Of a stretch of DNA of 64,000 nt, positions 1-11,150 are shown piece by piece. The translations under genes and the position numbers were made by a program. The DNA is from Archivesica marissinica (Eukaryota; Mollusca; Bivalvia; Venerida; Vesicomyidae), in assembly GCA_014843695.1 (NCBI GenBank), contig CM026393.1:11582867-11646866 (forward strand), given 5' to 3'. The notes beneath the pieces were generated by a model, which saw only the letters and a list, made by a program, of their open reading frames with translations, was not told the origin of the DNA and searched no databases. Position 1 is the first letter of the stretch. Every line of letters begins with the position of its first letter.

Positions 1-263
1 GCTAAAACAAGGCTTATCTGCTGTGTATCTGGGTAAACATTAGATCTTATACTCAATGCTAACTGTTTTCATGATTGCTTTGAACTATCCACCACAGAAG
101 TGAAATGACGTTGATTAAAATATAATCTTCAGGCTATAGAGGGCAACTTGAGAGAAAGTCTCCCTGATCTGCGTCAGAATCACCCTATTTTAAGTTCTGA
201 GAGATTTTATTTTCATACAGAATATTATATAGAGTACACAGTGCTAACCTGAAACTTCTACAA
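1..263. other. single-copy AT-rich sequence, nothing recognised
   Basis: No open frame, RNA gene or repeat was recognised. If the TIKI model is right, this is intron or 3' flank of that gene. Confidence 0.5.
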
Positions 264-389
264 TTTAAACACACAAACTTCACATAAAGTACTTGTATAT
301 AAACATATAATCAAGTGACATATTGCATTTTAAACACATAAACTTCAAATAAAGTACTTGTATATAAACATATAATCAAGTGACATATT
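264..389. repeat. two-copy 64-bp direct duplication
   Basis: A block beginning TTTAAACAC occurs at 264 and again at 328 with three or four differences, and both copies contain AAAGTACTTGTATATAAACA. The second copy is cut by the SINE insertion that follows at 390. Confidence 0.85.
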
Positions 390-651
390 ATGTTATATTT
401 CGGGTTTTACGCCTGCATCAGCACCATTTTGGGCTATATCGCCGGCGGGCAGTTTACCTAACAACACCTTTCCTGGGCTGGCTCCAGCGGTTAACCAGTA
501 CTTGGGTGCACCAACCTCCGTAAGAAACTGCCAACTTTTTCATATAAATGAGACACGGTCTGAGCGGGGCTCGAACCCGTGACCATCAGTGATGATAGGT
601 TACAATGGTATACAAATCAGCGATCTTAACCACTTGACCACGGAGGCGGAC
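390..651 (-). mobile_element. tRNA-derived SINE (type 5), reverse orientation
   Basis: The right end reads on the minus strand as a tRNA-like head with a GGTTCGAGCCC-type B box. The left part carries the body (AGTACTTGG, CCTTTCCTGGGC) seen again at 46620-46862. A perfect 13-bp target duplication, CAAGTGACATATT, flanks it at 377-389 and 652-664, so this is a retroposed insertion. The 78-residue open frame starting at 589 is part of the SINE and its flank, not a gene. Confidence 0.88.
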
Positions 652-852
652 CAAGTGACATATTGCATTCAATCAGCAAGATGTTTTTATCAGTGGAAAG
701 ACAGTAAACAAACTATATTTCGATTACATAATGCACTCGCGAACACCATCAATGTGTTCATATTCAGTTACTGTAAAACACTATATTTTCACAAACACTT
801 TATTTTCCGATTTTCACGATTTTGATCAAGCCTATGGGGTATCACAATATCC

Positions 853-1098
853 TTAACCCATTCAACCCCAAGTAACTGACATGGACTGGTGCATGCTATT
901 TTTAGACCAATAAATTAATAAGAAAATTACATTTGGACCAGTTCATTTATCAAAATGGGTAATTTTATCTAATAATAGTAATAATTATTACTGGCAAAAA
1001 AGTGCAGATCCTGATGAGACGGCTCGTTACGAGCCGGCTCATCTGGATCTACACTTTTCATAAGCCTATTTAGAGGCCTGTGGGGTTGAAAGGGTTAA
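853..1098 (+). mobile_element. MITE family 1 (TTAA-flanked, piggyBac-like ends)
   Basis: The element starts TTAACCCATTCAACCCC and ends GGGGTTGAAAGGGTTAA, giving inverted ends flanked by TTAA. The interior holds a long imperfect hairpin around AGATCCTGATGAG...CTCATCTGGATCT. Other copies are at 17372, 29977, 31174, 34234 and, reversed, 16995. TTAA target sites with CCC/GGG termini are typical of piggyBac-type elements. No transposase is present, so it is non-autonomous. Confidence 0.85.
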
Positions 1099-1374
1099 TA
1101 AACAAATACAAGACATATTTTGGGACAAGAACCGCCCCCACCTGACGCTGGGGATAACTTGTCCAGACCCCAAGTATCTGTATATTTATCATCAATTATT
1201 GCAATGGATACAGTGTGTGCCTATATAGTCATAAACTAAGCGATACTAATACTAATACTAAAGCTATGTCATATAGAATAAAAATATTATAAAGTTTACC
1301 TATAAACAGCAATGCCACTACGACCCTTCTTCCATTATAATTGGAGTAATTATTTTCAGTCAGTAAACTGTGTA
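1099..1374. other. single-copy sequence, nothing recognised
   Basis: AT-rich stretch between a MITE and a minisatellite. No coding or RNA signal was seen. Confidence 0.5.
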
Positions 1375-1775
1375 TGACTTCGCTGAATCGGCTTGACACA
1401 CCCTACATACATTTGCTGAATCGGCTTGACACATTCTACAGACATTTGCTGAATCGGCTTGACACACCCTACATACATTTGCTGAATCGGCTTGACACAC
1501 CCTACATACATTTGCTGAATCGGCTTGACACACCCTACATACATTTGCTGAATCGGCTTGACACACCCTACATACATTTGCTGAATCAGCTTGACACACC
1601 CTACATACATTTGCTGAATCGGCTTGACACATCCTACATACATTTGCTGAATCGGCTTGACACACCCTACAGACATTTGCTGAATCGGCTTGACACATCC
1701 TACATACATTTGCTGAATCGGCTTGACACACCCTACATACATTTGCTGAATCGGCTTGACACACCCTACATACAA
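1375..1775. repeat. 33-bp minisatellite, about 12 copies
   Basis: The unit is roughly GAATCGGCTTGACACACCCT plus ACATACATTTGCT. Single-base variants include CACATTC, CACATCC and ACAGAC for ACATAC. Because 33 is divisible by three, frames stay open on both strands (156 and 199 codons). These are array artefacts. Confidence 0.95.
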
Positions 1776-1827
1776 TCGCTCTCTATCAGTAATGAGAACA
1801 AATATGTAAGACATCTGTTTCAGCATG

Positions 1828-1923
1828 CATACATTGTTGATTCACACATGCTCATTAAGCAGTGTTTACATACATTGTTGATTCACACATGCTCATTAAG
1901 CAGTGTTTACATACATTTGTTGA
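1828..1923. repeat. 41-bp tandem duplication (2.3 copies)
   Basis: CATACATTGTTGATTCACAC recurs at 1828 and 1869, and a partial third copy begins at 1910. The ACATACATTTGTTG edge resembles the neighbouring 33-bp unit, so the two arrays may be related. Confidence 0.85.
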
Positions 1924-2141
1924 TAAACAATTCACGTAATTATGACAGTGCTATATGTTTATTTGATTTTTGATTTTTCTGTGCGAATATCTGGAATTTT
2001 TAAGCACAGTGATTGGAAATTATATTTCTTAAATATTTGGTACTTTTTACCAAAAAAACCACCCTTTATTCCGATATAGTGTCGCTTTATAGATGTACAT
2101 GCAGTTTTTGTCAGATCTAGAGGCATTATAACCCTGACAAT

Positions 2142-2283
2142 AGAGATTGAACTAATTGAAGAAATAGAGACTGAACTAATTGAAGAAATAGAGGCTGAAC
2201 TAATTGAAGAAATAGAGGCTGAACTAATTGAAGAAATAGAGGCTGAACTAATTGAAGAAATAGATGCTGAACTAATTGAAGAT
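2142..2283. repeat. 24-bp minisatellite, about 6 copies
   Basis: The unit is approximately TGAACTAATTGAAGAAATAGAGGC. It keeps an 80-codon frame open on the minus strand, which is an array artefact. Confidence 0.92.
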
Positions 2284-2289
2284 ACCGAG

Positions 2290-2744
2290 ATAGGTATTGT
2301 GGTATTTCAAAGAAATAACAATAGTTGATTTGTTTATTAAATGAGACTTTTATAATAGATGGTGCCAAAAGAAAAGTATATCATAATATAAAAAAACAAC
2401 ATTTTAGAACAATTATTTATCATCCAGACACAGATAATAATTATATCAAAGAAAACATCTCCAAATGTTGGATGTGTTTGTGGTACAGTGTGTGGCATTG
2501 TGTGTCTGTATATTGATATAATGAATAGCTTGGCACCAAATGAGCCATATATCCCAGAGTTTCTTTATCTATCTATGTTACTGTGAAGTAGGTAAGCCTT
2601 TGATCTGTATAGCTAATTTGACATTAAACACTAATCATCTGGCTACCTATAATGCTCTCTCACATGCATCAAGTCCTTGTTACACTACAGCTACAAGTGC
2701 TGCTATATAATGACTAACTGTATAAACAAATATTCTATGCATTC
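2290..2744. other. single-copy sequence, nothing recognised
   Basis: Contains a 63-codon open frame on the plus strand (2325-2516) with no recognisable domain. No splice context or homolog could be argued. Confidence 0.5.
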
Positions 2745-3235
2745 CATATGCAAAGCTGGCAATTCTGAGCAATCATGCAAAGCTGGCAATTCTGAGTGAT
2801 CATGCAAAGCTGGCAATTCATAAGCACTCATGCAAAGCTGTCTATTCTGAGTGATCATGCAAAGATGGAAATTCTAAGAAATCATGCAAAACTGACAATT
2901 ATGAGCAATCATGCAAAGCTGGCAATTCTGAGCAATCATGCAAAGCTGGCAATTCTAACTAATCATGCAAAGCTGGCAATTCTGAGTGATCATGCAAAGC
3001 TGGCAATTCATAAGCAATCATGCAAAGCTGTCTATTCTGAGTGATCATGCAAAGATGGAAATTCTAAGAAATCATGCAAAACTGACAATTATGAGCAATC
3101 ATGCAAACTGGCAATTAAGAACAATCATGCAACACTGGCAATTCTAATCATGAAAAGCTGACAATTCTGAGTGATAATGCAAAGCTGGCAATTATAAGAT
3201 CTGGCAATTCTGAGCAATCATATATAGCTGGAGTT
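2745..3235. repeat. 27-bp minisatellite with 189-bp higher-order repeat, about 17 copies
   Basis: The unit is near GCAATCATGCAAAGCTGGCA plus ATTCTGA. A run of distinctive variants (GTCTATTCTGAG, GATGGAAATTCTAAG, AACTGACAATTATGAG) at about 2792-2928 recurs in the same order about 189 bp (7 units) later. Confidence 0.93.
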
Positions 3236-3410
3236 TCTGAGCAATCAATATCTGGAGATAATCGCATAAATGTTCTGAGCAATCATGTAAAGCTGGTGAT
3301 AATCTTATACCATTTCGAGCAATCATGTATATCTGGCTATAATCATATAAATATTCCGAGGAATCATGTAATGCTGGTGATAAACCAAGATTCATGTAAA
3401 TCTCGAGCAA
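3236..3410. repeat. diverged flank of the 27-bp array
   Basis: Irregular copies of GAGCAATCATGTA with CTGGTGATAATC and CTGGCTATAATC variants continue the 27-bp theme at longer, uneven spacing. This looks like an older, decayed array edge. Confidence 0.7.
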
Positions 3411-3539
3411 TAGAGCTTACTAAGACATAAAAAGCGGTGAAAGAATTTGAAACTTGCACGGAAAATAAAGAAGTTATGACAAGCTGATCATCTGAAATAG
3501 AAACTGATAGATGCGACCTAGATGTGACCTAGATGCGAC

Positions 3540-3825
3540 CATGATGTCTTAACCCTTTCCTTCATAGAGATTTAACCAAGTCACATGATGTCTTAACCCT
3601 TTCCTTCATAGAGATTTAACCAAGTCACATGATGTCTTAACCCTTTCCTTCATAGAGATTTAACCAAGTCACATGATGTCTTAACCCTTTCCTTCATAGA
3701 GATTTAACCAAGTCACATGATGTCTTAACCCTTTCCTTCATAGAGATTTAACCAAGTCACATGATGTCTTAACCCTTTCCTTCATAGAGATTTAACCAAG
3801 TCCATGATGTCTTAACCCTGTCCTT
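3540..3825. repeat. 44-bp minisatellite made of the MITE-2 left end, 6-7 copies
   Basis: The unit contains TTAACCCTTTCCTTCATAGA, the exact terminal sequence of MITE family 2, followed by GATTTAACCAAGTCACATGATG. The left end of a MITE has therefore been tandemly amplified. Confidence 0.93.
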
Positions 3826-5779
3826 CATAGAGTTTTGGTTAATATACTATTATATCTCCATACAAACGACAGCCATTTAGCTATCATGCCGTGGATAAGT
3901 AGTCGCCATATCTATCCTACCTCCATAGATATTACTGGGACTACATAGAGATTTAGGTTAATATACTATTATATCTCCATACAAACGACAGCCATTTAGC
4001 TATCATGCAGTGGATAAGTAGTCGCCATATCTATCCTACCTCCATAGATATTACTGGGACTACATAGAGATTTAGGTTAATATACTATTATATCTCCATA
4101 CAAACGACAGCCATTTAGCTATCATGCAGTGGATAAGTAGTCGCCATATCTATCCCACCTCCATAGATATTACTGGGACTACATAGAGATTTAGGTTAAT
4201 ATACTATTATATCTCCATACAAACGACAGCCATTTAGCTATCATGCAGTGGATAAGTAGTCGCCATATCTATCCCACCTCCATAGATATTACTGGGACTA
4301 CATAGAGATTTAGGTTAATATACTATTATATCTCCATACAAACGACAGCCATTTAGCTATCATGCAGTGGATAAGTAGTCGCCATATCTATCCCACCTCC
4401 ATAGATATTACTGGGACTACATAGAGATTTAGGTTAATATACTATTAATCTCCATACAAACGACAGCCATTTAGCTATCATGCAGTGGATAAGTAGTCGC
4501 CATATCTATCCCACCTCCATAGATATTACTGGGACTACATAGAGATTTAGGTTAATATACTATTATATCTCCATACAAACGACAGCCATTTAGCTATCAT
4601 GCAGTGGATAAGTAGTGGCCATATCTATCCCACCTCCATAGATATTACTGGGACTACATAGAGATTTAGGTTAATATACTATTATATCTCCATACAAACG
4701 ACAGCCATTTAGCTATCATGCAGTGGATAAGTAGTCACCATATCTATCCCACCTCCATAGATATTACTGGGACTACATGAGATTTAGGTTAATATACTAT
4801 TATATCTCCATACAAACGACAGCCATTTAGCTATCATGCACTAGATAAGTAGTCGCCATATCTATCCCACCTCCATAGATATTACTGGAACTACATGAGA
4901 TTTAGGTTAATATACTATTATATCTCCATATAAACGACAGCCATTTAGCTATCATGCAGTGGATAAGTAGTCGCCATATCTATCCCACCACCATAGATAT
5001 TACTGGGACATCATGGAGATTTAGGTTAATATACTATTATATCTCCATACAAACGACAGCCATTTAGCTATCATGCAGTGGATAAGTAGTGGCCATATCT
5101 ATCCTACCTCCATATATATTACTGGGACTACATAGAGATTTAGGTTAATATACTATTATATCTCCATACAAACGACAGCCATTTAGCTATCATGCAGTGG
5201 ATAAGTAGTGGCCATATCTATCCTACCTCCATAGATATTACTGGGACTTCATAGAGATTTAGGTTAATATACTATTATATCTCCATACAAACGACAGCCA
5301 TTTAGCTATCATGCAGTGGATAAGTAGTGGCCATATCTATCCTACCTCCATAGATATTACTGGGACTTCATAGAGATTTAGGTTAATATACTATTATATC
5401 TCCATAGAAACGACAGCCATTTAGCTATCATGCAGTGGATAAGTAGTGGCCATATCTATCCTACCTCCATAGATATTACTGGGACTTCATAGAGATTTAG
5501 GTTAATATACTATTATATCTCCATAGAAACGACAGCCATTTAGCTATCATGCAGTGGATAAGTAGTGGCCATATCTATCCTACCTCCATAGATATTACTG
5601 GGACTTCATAGAGATTTAGGTTAATATACTATTATATCTCCATAGAAACGACAGCCATTTAGCTATCATGCAGTGGATAAGTAATGGCCATGATTATGAA
5701 CATTGGTTTGGCTACATTTGTCAATATGTATGTCGTATTGGTAATGGTGTCAAGATGCTTCTATGAGGGAAAGGGTTAA
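3549..5779 (+). mobile_element. MITE family 2 copy enlarged to 2.2 kb by internal tandem amplification
   Basis: The left end begins TTAACCCTTTCCTTCATAGA. The right end, GGCTACATTTGTCAATATG through GAGGGAAAGGGTTAA, closes at 5779. Ordinary copies (8014-8253, 15905-16137, 36545-36786) are about 240 bp long and contain exactly one of the segments that is repeated about 16 times here. Both termini are TTAA-flanked, as in piggyBac-like elements. Confidence 0.88.
3826..5690. repeat. 119-bp minisatellite, about 16 copies, internal segment of MITE-2
   Basis: GGTTAATATACTATTATATC recurs every 119 bp (for example at 3837 and 3956). Variants cluster: CCTACC at both ends, CCCACC in the middle, and GTAGTGGCC with GGGACTTCAT only on the right. 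This fits amplification by unequal exchange. The same 119 bp occurs once in normal MITE-2 copies. Confidence 0.95.
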
Positions 5780-6030
5780 ACAATATCAAATTATAGGCCT
5801 ACTTTTTTTTATCAACACAAATATAAATTTATCATTTTGATTAAAATCTGCTTCAGCAAGCTACCTATAAGTTTATTTATTTTTGTGTCAGTTGCATTAT
5901 GTTCTATTTATAGGTATGATGTCATTATATTCAAAATGGCAGCCTTTTTCAACAATATTTCATGTTTTCAAATTCCCATAACTGCTTTATTTGAAATGTG
6001 ATTTTCATAATTTAGTTTTTAATTTTGACA
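5780..6030. other. single-copy AT-rich sequence
   Basis: No feature recognised. Confidence 0.5.
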
Positions 6031-6256
6031 TCGCAGGTTCGATCCCATGTCTGACCCTAATAAAATTAACAGTCTTTCAGATGGGAGGTATTGTGTTGGT
6101 GCTTTACACCGTGCATGTAAAAGAACCAGAGGAGACTCTGGAATGGGTCTCTGTCTGTATCATTGCACTATCCTCCAAAAATCTAAAATGACTAATCTCT
6201 TCAGGAGGCGTCGCTCATGGGCAACCGGTAGTGATGATAAATAAACGTAAAACACA
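6031..6256 (+). mobile_element. SINE type 1, 5'-truncated
   Basis: It starts inside the tRNA-like head at CGCAGGTTCGATCCCATGTC. The body has AGTCTTTCAGATGGGA, AAAAGAACCAGAGGAGACTC and CTTCAGGAGGCGTCGCTCAT, and it ends GATAAATAAACGTAAAACAC. The short open frames across it are SINE sequence. Confidence 0.85.
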
Positions 6257-6259
6257 TGC

Positions 6260-6685
6260 CAAAGTTTTTCATTTATATTGAAAAATGTCAGATATATGAT
6301 TTGTTTAATGTGGGTTTCCGCTATTTTGGCATTTCTTTTTATCAATAATTCTTAAGGACCAACTTTGAACAGGTATCACTTTGTAAAGTTGGCACCAATA
6401 TACATTATGGTTTAAAACACTTGAAACCAAATATAATAGCACCGGAAAGCTGTCAGGAAATAGTTTATTGCCACTTTAATATCTTTCATTTGGCAGCCAT
6501 TAAAATAAATTTTGATCAGAGAAACATGATCAAAATTCTCAGATGTGGTTCCTTAAAATACATCTACATCACCTATCTTGGGGGGGATTTTTGCACATTT
6601 GTAATTTGTGGAAAATCTTAAAATTTAGCACATACTTAGACTGAATGAAATTGAAGACTAAATGAAACCTCATGAAATCCATATA
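6260..6685. other. single-copy sequence, nothing recognised
   Basis: A 66-codon open frame (6421-6621, plus) shows no recognisable features. No other signal was seen. Confidence 0.5.
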
Positions 6686-6689
6686 CAAT

Positions 6690-7185
6690 TTATTTCGATA
6701 CATTTTACGGTAGACATTCTATTATTTCGATACATTTTACGGTAGACATTCTATTTTTTCGATACATTTTACGGTAGACATTCTATTTTTTCGATACCTT
6801 TTATGGTAGACATTCTATTTTTTTGATACATTTTACGGTAGACATTCTATTTTTTCGATACATTTTACGGTAGACATTCTATTTTTTTTCGATACATTTT
6901 ACGGTAGACATTCTATTTTTTCGATACATTTTACGGTAGACGGTAGACATTCTATTTTTTCGATACATTTTACGGTAGACATTCTATTTTTTCGATACAT
7001 TTTACGGTAGACATTCTATTTTTTCGATACATTTTACGGTAGACATTCTATTTTTTCGATACCTTTTACGGTAGACATTCTATTTTTTTGATACATTTTA
7101 CGGTAGACATTCTATTTTTTCGATACATTTTACGGTAGACATTCTATTTTTTCGATACATTTTACGGTAGACATTCTATTTTTGA
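6690..7185. repeat. 32-bp minisatellite, about 16 copies
   Basis: The unit is near TTCGATACATTTTACGGTAG plus ACATTCTATTTT, with T-run length variation and one local duplication of GGTAGAC near 6935. Confidence 0.94.
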
Positions 7186-7330
7186 AAATGGGTCTTACAT
7201 CAAACAATTATACCCAAGAAAAGTGGTGTGTGCTGGTACAATGGCTGTGCATGTTTATGAAGTTTGGTAATGGTAAAATTGGCATTATACACAAAAACAT
7301 GTGTTTCAAAGAATATAAAAACAATGAAAA

Positions 7331-7560
7331 TATGGAAGTCGTCATAGTAGTGTAGCGTGTTCACTTCAGGTGCGAAAGGCCCAAAATTCGAGCCCCGCTG
7401 GAGCTGTTACGATTGTACCCTTAGGCAAGGCATTTAAATTCCACATTGCCTCTTCTCTCTCCCTCATGGCGATGGATTTCATCAGGAGTGAGGTCTCCAG
7501 AGTGATTAATATAAGTTGAAAAGAACTTTCGCAATTGAGCTAAAATAAATTTGTATAACT
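7331..7560 (+). mobile_element. SINE type 2
   Basis: The head is near TGGAAGTCGTCATAGTAGTG with a degenerate B box AAATTCGAGCCCC. The body is CCCTTAGGCAAGGCATTTAA, and the tail is GAGTGATTAATATAAGTTG...GAGCTAAAATAAATTTGTAT. AATGAAAA flanks it at 7323-7330 and 7561-7568 as a likely target duplication. Confidence 0.85.
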
Positions 7561-7688
7561 AATGAAAAAGTACATTTCATTAAAAAAAACACCCCATTTA
7601 ATATTTATATATTATAAACATGAAGACAGTCAACATACAATGTAAGACTATTTAGTGCTTATATGCTCTTTTTACAACAGGTCAGTGG

Positions 7689-7986
7689 ATACAGACAAGT
7701 CTGTAGTCCAGTGGTAACACGCTGGACTAGTAATCCAGGGATCACAGGTTCGATCCCCCCCGTCTGACCCTAATAAAATGAACAGTCTTTCAGATGGGAC
7801 ATTAAACCGAGGTCTCGTGTCGGTGCTGTACACCGTGCATGTAAAAGAACCAGAGGAGACTCTGGAATGGGTCTCTGTCTGTATCATTGCATTATCCTCC
7901 AAAAATCTAAAATGACTAATCTCTTCAGGAGGCGTCGCTCATATGGGCAACCGTTAGCGACGATAAATAAACATAAAACACACACT
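7689..7986 (+). mobile_element. SINE type 1, full length, tRNA-Thr-like head
   Basis: The head contains CTGGA-CTAGTAA-TCCAG, a 5-bp stem with a 7-base loop reading AGT (Thr-like), then the B box GGTTCGATCC. The body matches the other type 1 copies and it ends in GATAAATAAACATAAAACAC. An 11-bp duplication, CAGGTCAGTGG, flanks it at 7678-7688 and 7987-7997. Confidence 0.9.
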
Positions 7987-8013
7987 CAGGTCAGTGGGTA
8001 ACTCTAATGTTTC

Positions 8014-8253
8014 TTAACCCTTTCCTTCATAAAGATTTTGGTTAATATACTATTATATCTCCAAACAAATGACAGCCATTTAGCTATCATGCAGTGGATA
8101 AGTAGTCGCCATATCTATCCCACCGCCATAGATATTACTGGGACTACTACATGAGATTCTAGCCTTTATTATGAACATTTGGTTTGGCAACTACATTGTC
8201 AATGTTGCATTGGTAATGGCGTCAAGAGGTGCTTCTATGAGGGAAAGGGTTAA
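8014..8253 (+). mobile_element. MITE family 2, ordinary copy
   Basis: It begins TTAACCCTTTCCTTCATAAA and ends GAGGGAAAGGGTTAA. This single-unit copy is the reference for recognising the expanded copy at 3549-5779. Confidence 0.88.
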
Positions 8254-8422
8254 GTGAATTATCACTTTGCTTAAAAAAGCCAAATCAATGTTGTTTCAAC
8301 TATTCATAATATCACATATTAAAAAACATTATACAACTTTATTACAACCAAAATAATCATTAGACAATAAACCTCTAAAGCTATAAAAAAAAAATGAAGC
8401 GTGCAAGTCATTTGTCTGATAT
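8254..8422. other. single-copy sequence
   Basis: AT-rich and unremarkable. It precedes a more balanced-composition stretch. Confidence 0.4.
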
Positions 8423-8603
8423 ATGTCTACCTATCTACGTCCATTAATTACCAAAGTAACTACTGAGGACTCTGTGAAGCTGTATAAACGTGGCAATCAC
8501 ACGGCGGAATCTATCTTGTATCTGCAAGCATCTCCTCGGGACAACTTCCACTGATTCCTTGATGTCTCATCCTCAACATTTCAAGTTTGCGATCGGAGAA
8601 AAG
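8423..8603 (+). pseudogene. possible broken exon, weakly CARD-like; function not assigned
   Basis: A 43-codon frame from ATG at 8423 to TGA at 8552 has protein-like composition for an AT-rich intron. After the TGA the same frame runs on (FLDVSSSTFQV...) to a GTAAAC donor-like site at 8604. The pattern KRGNHTAESILYL, then a spacer, NFH, stop and FLD resembles the late helices of some CARD folds in RIG-I-like proteins, where a tryptophan commonly precedes FL; TGA could be a mutated TGG. This is inference from a short stretch. It may equally be a chance frame or an untranslated exon. Confidence 0.2.
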
Positions 8604-9034
8604 GTAAACCCAGATCGGTGGCCGATATTCCCACAATAAATAATATATTTTGAATGCGATATTTATTAGCATTGCTCCAGGGGACGTTTTCCGCTTGTGT
8701 GATGTTCACAGGTGGATGCAACAGCGCTTTCATTCCGTTACTCTTGGGCAGTGGAAAGAGTGAAATTGTCCGAATTAAGCGACAAAATCATGGTAATTCT
8801 ACTAATTTATCACTATTATCCGTATCTCATTAACACTTCGAACATGTTGTTTATTTTTCTAGACCCAACACATCCGTAAATTATTTTACACTGTCCAGTT
8901 GTTAACTTTTATTATTCTGTTGTTTAATAAATATTCCATGAATGCCAATCGGTGTGTTACAATCATTGTTTTACAAGGATAATATGATACGTGACTGGTG
9001 ATATATCTGATAATCCATAGGTATATATTTAATT
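8604..9034. other. single-copy, less AT-rich stretch
   Basis: About 8640-8790 reads as GC-richer, non-repetitive sequence with short open frames on the plus strand, including one ending GGCAGTGGAAAGAG before a stop. No family was recognised. Confidence 0.35.
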
Positions 9035-9605
9035 TGCTATGTTACAGATTTTATTTGCTATGTTACATATTTTATTTACTATGTTACATATTTTATTTAC
9101 ATATGTTACATATTATATTTACATATGTTACATATTTTATTTACTACGTTACATATTTTTACTACGTTACATATTTTATTTACTACGTTACATATTTTAT
9201 TTACTATGTTACATATTTTTACTACGTTACATATTTTATTTACTACGTTACATATTTTATTTACTATGTTACATATTTTATTTACTACGTTATATTTTAT
9301 TTACTATGTTACATATTTTATTTACTATGTTACATATTATATTTACATATGTTACATATTTTATTTACTACGTTACATATTTTTACTACGTTACATATTT
9401 TATTTACTACGTTACATATTTTATTTACTATGTTACATATTTTTACTACGTTACATATTTTATTTACTACGTTACATATTTTATTTACTATGTTACATAT
9501 TTTATTTACTACGTTATATTTTATTTACTATGTTACATATTTTATTTACTACGTTACATATTTTATTTACTACGTTACATATTTTATTTACTACGTTATA
9601 TATTA
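9035..9605. repeat. 21-bp minisatellite with 224-bp segmental duplication, about 27 copies
   Basis: The unit is GTTACATATTTTATTTACTA plus C or T, with 17-bp short units (ATTTTTACTAC). A block starting CATATGTTACATATTTTATT at 9122 recurs at 9346 with the same order of short and long units. All three plus frames stay open for about 200 codons as array artefacts. Confidence 0.94.
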
Positions 9606-10639
9606 TATTTGTTCCTGTCTGTGAAATGGTCTGCCCCTCTAGAGCGAGTATATTCCAACACAAATGCACAATGCACATGGATGGGCAAACAAATGTATGT
9701 ATCCCAGCTTGTCATATATATATATTAAAAAAACTTTTTTCATGGCCCCATTGAGCATCTAAAACACATATACTGTGAAAAGTTGATTCAAAGGAAAATT
9801 AAAATTTGTTTAAATTACATAAGCAAGTTCTCTTCAATTTATTTTTCTTGTTTAGTTTGTACCAATTCTTTCCACAAACGACAATTTGTTTATTGTATCA
9901 GGTGATCTTGTGGATTTCTTTCATGGGAATCATGGCACATGATTATGGTCTAGCTGAATATAGGCTGGGGCATAACACATGCATATCAAAACCTCCCTTT
10001 CACCCAGAGACAAACAGAGTAAAATGAAGCTTCCCCCCCCCCCATGACTTATATTCATGATGATAGGGGCTGTGACCCATAGGTGAACTGTCAGTTATAA
10101 ATGATCTACTACCATGCAATGATTTTAGGGATAGATAATGCTATAATCCATCACAAAACCAACCTGGCATATGATATCAAGCCTAGGATCGGTGTTGTTT
10201 CTATCATATAACAATGAACTTCACATCACATCTGCACCTAGCAGCTGAACTCCAGCAAAACTAATACCTAAACAAATTCAAGCTATGCAACTCGATGCAA
10301 AGCATTGTCTTCTGCAATAACTTCATACAACGTGGCACCAACATCAGTTGCAATAACTGATACTCACTCATCTTCCACCTGTTCATGTGTTCCAATCAAT
10401 GTTCGTGTTACATTGTACCAACTTTTTACAGTAAAGACGGTTAACATTGTGTTGTTTCACATTGTAGATGGTACTTGAATGGCCTCTTCTTAATACAGCT
10501 AGCTCATGCTGTCTTCTACTTCAGCTGATTGCTTAATGTTTCTCCCCCATCTAGCTGATATCTTCCTCTTCAATCAGCAGATGGATTCTCGATCACTTCC
10601 ATTCAGATGATGGCTACTTCTCCTCCATTCAGAATTTCA
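9606..10639. other. single-copy sequence, nothing recognised
   Basis: Contains a 73-codon open frame (9806-10027, plus) without recognisable features and a C-run at about 10031. No exon or RNA signal was supported. Confidence 0.5.
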
Positions 10640-11150
10640 GATTTCTCTTTTGTTTATTCTCTTCCATTGAGATAATGGTTTCTTCTCCTACATTCAGATG
10701 ATGGTCTCTTCACCTCTATTCAGATGATGGCTTCTTCCATTCAGATGATGGCTTCTATTACATTCAGATGATGGCTTCTTCCCTTCCATTCAGATGATGG
10801 TTTCTTCCCTTCCATTCAGATGATGGTTTATTCCCTTCCATTCAGATGATGGTTTATTCGCCTCCATTCAGATGATGGTTTATTCCCTTCCATTCAGATG
10901 ATGGCTTCTATTACATTCAGATGATGGCTTCTTCCCTTCCATTCAGATGATGGTTTATTCCCTTCCATTCAGATGATGGTTTATTCGCCTCCATTCAGAT
11001 GATGGTTTCTTCTCTTCCATTCAGATGATGACTCAGATGATGGTCTTCACCTCCATTCATGATGGTTTATTTGCCTCCATAGAGATGAATGACTTCTTAT
11101 CTGCAGCTTCGTCTCTTCCATTCAGTTAATGGCTTTTTTCCATTCAGATG
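10640..11150. repeat. 26-bp minisatellite, irregular, about 17 copies
   Basis: The unit is near CCATTCAGATGATGGTTTCT plus TCCCTT, with exact 26-bp spacing in the core (10812 and 10838) and looser copies at both margins. Confidence 0.9.

Noticed and set aside
7725..7760. Thr-like tRNA gene
   Set aside because: The anticodon arm and B box are tRNA-like, but there is no paired acceptor stem and the sequence continues into a SINE body flanked by a target duplication.
10140..10230. Minus-strand peptide with NNT...DII.QVGF.V, superficially like the TIKI segment after FGAG (NNTV.DILRQAG.EV)
   Set aside because: It needs an extra four-residue insertion, lacks the expected HFLG start and has no acceptor site. 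Judged a coincidence.
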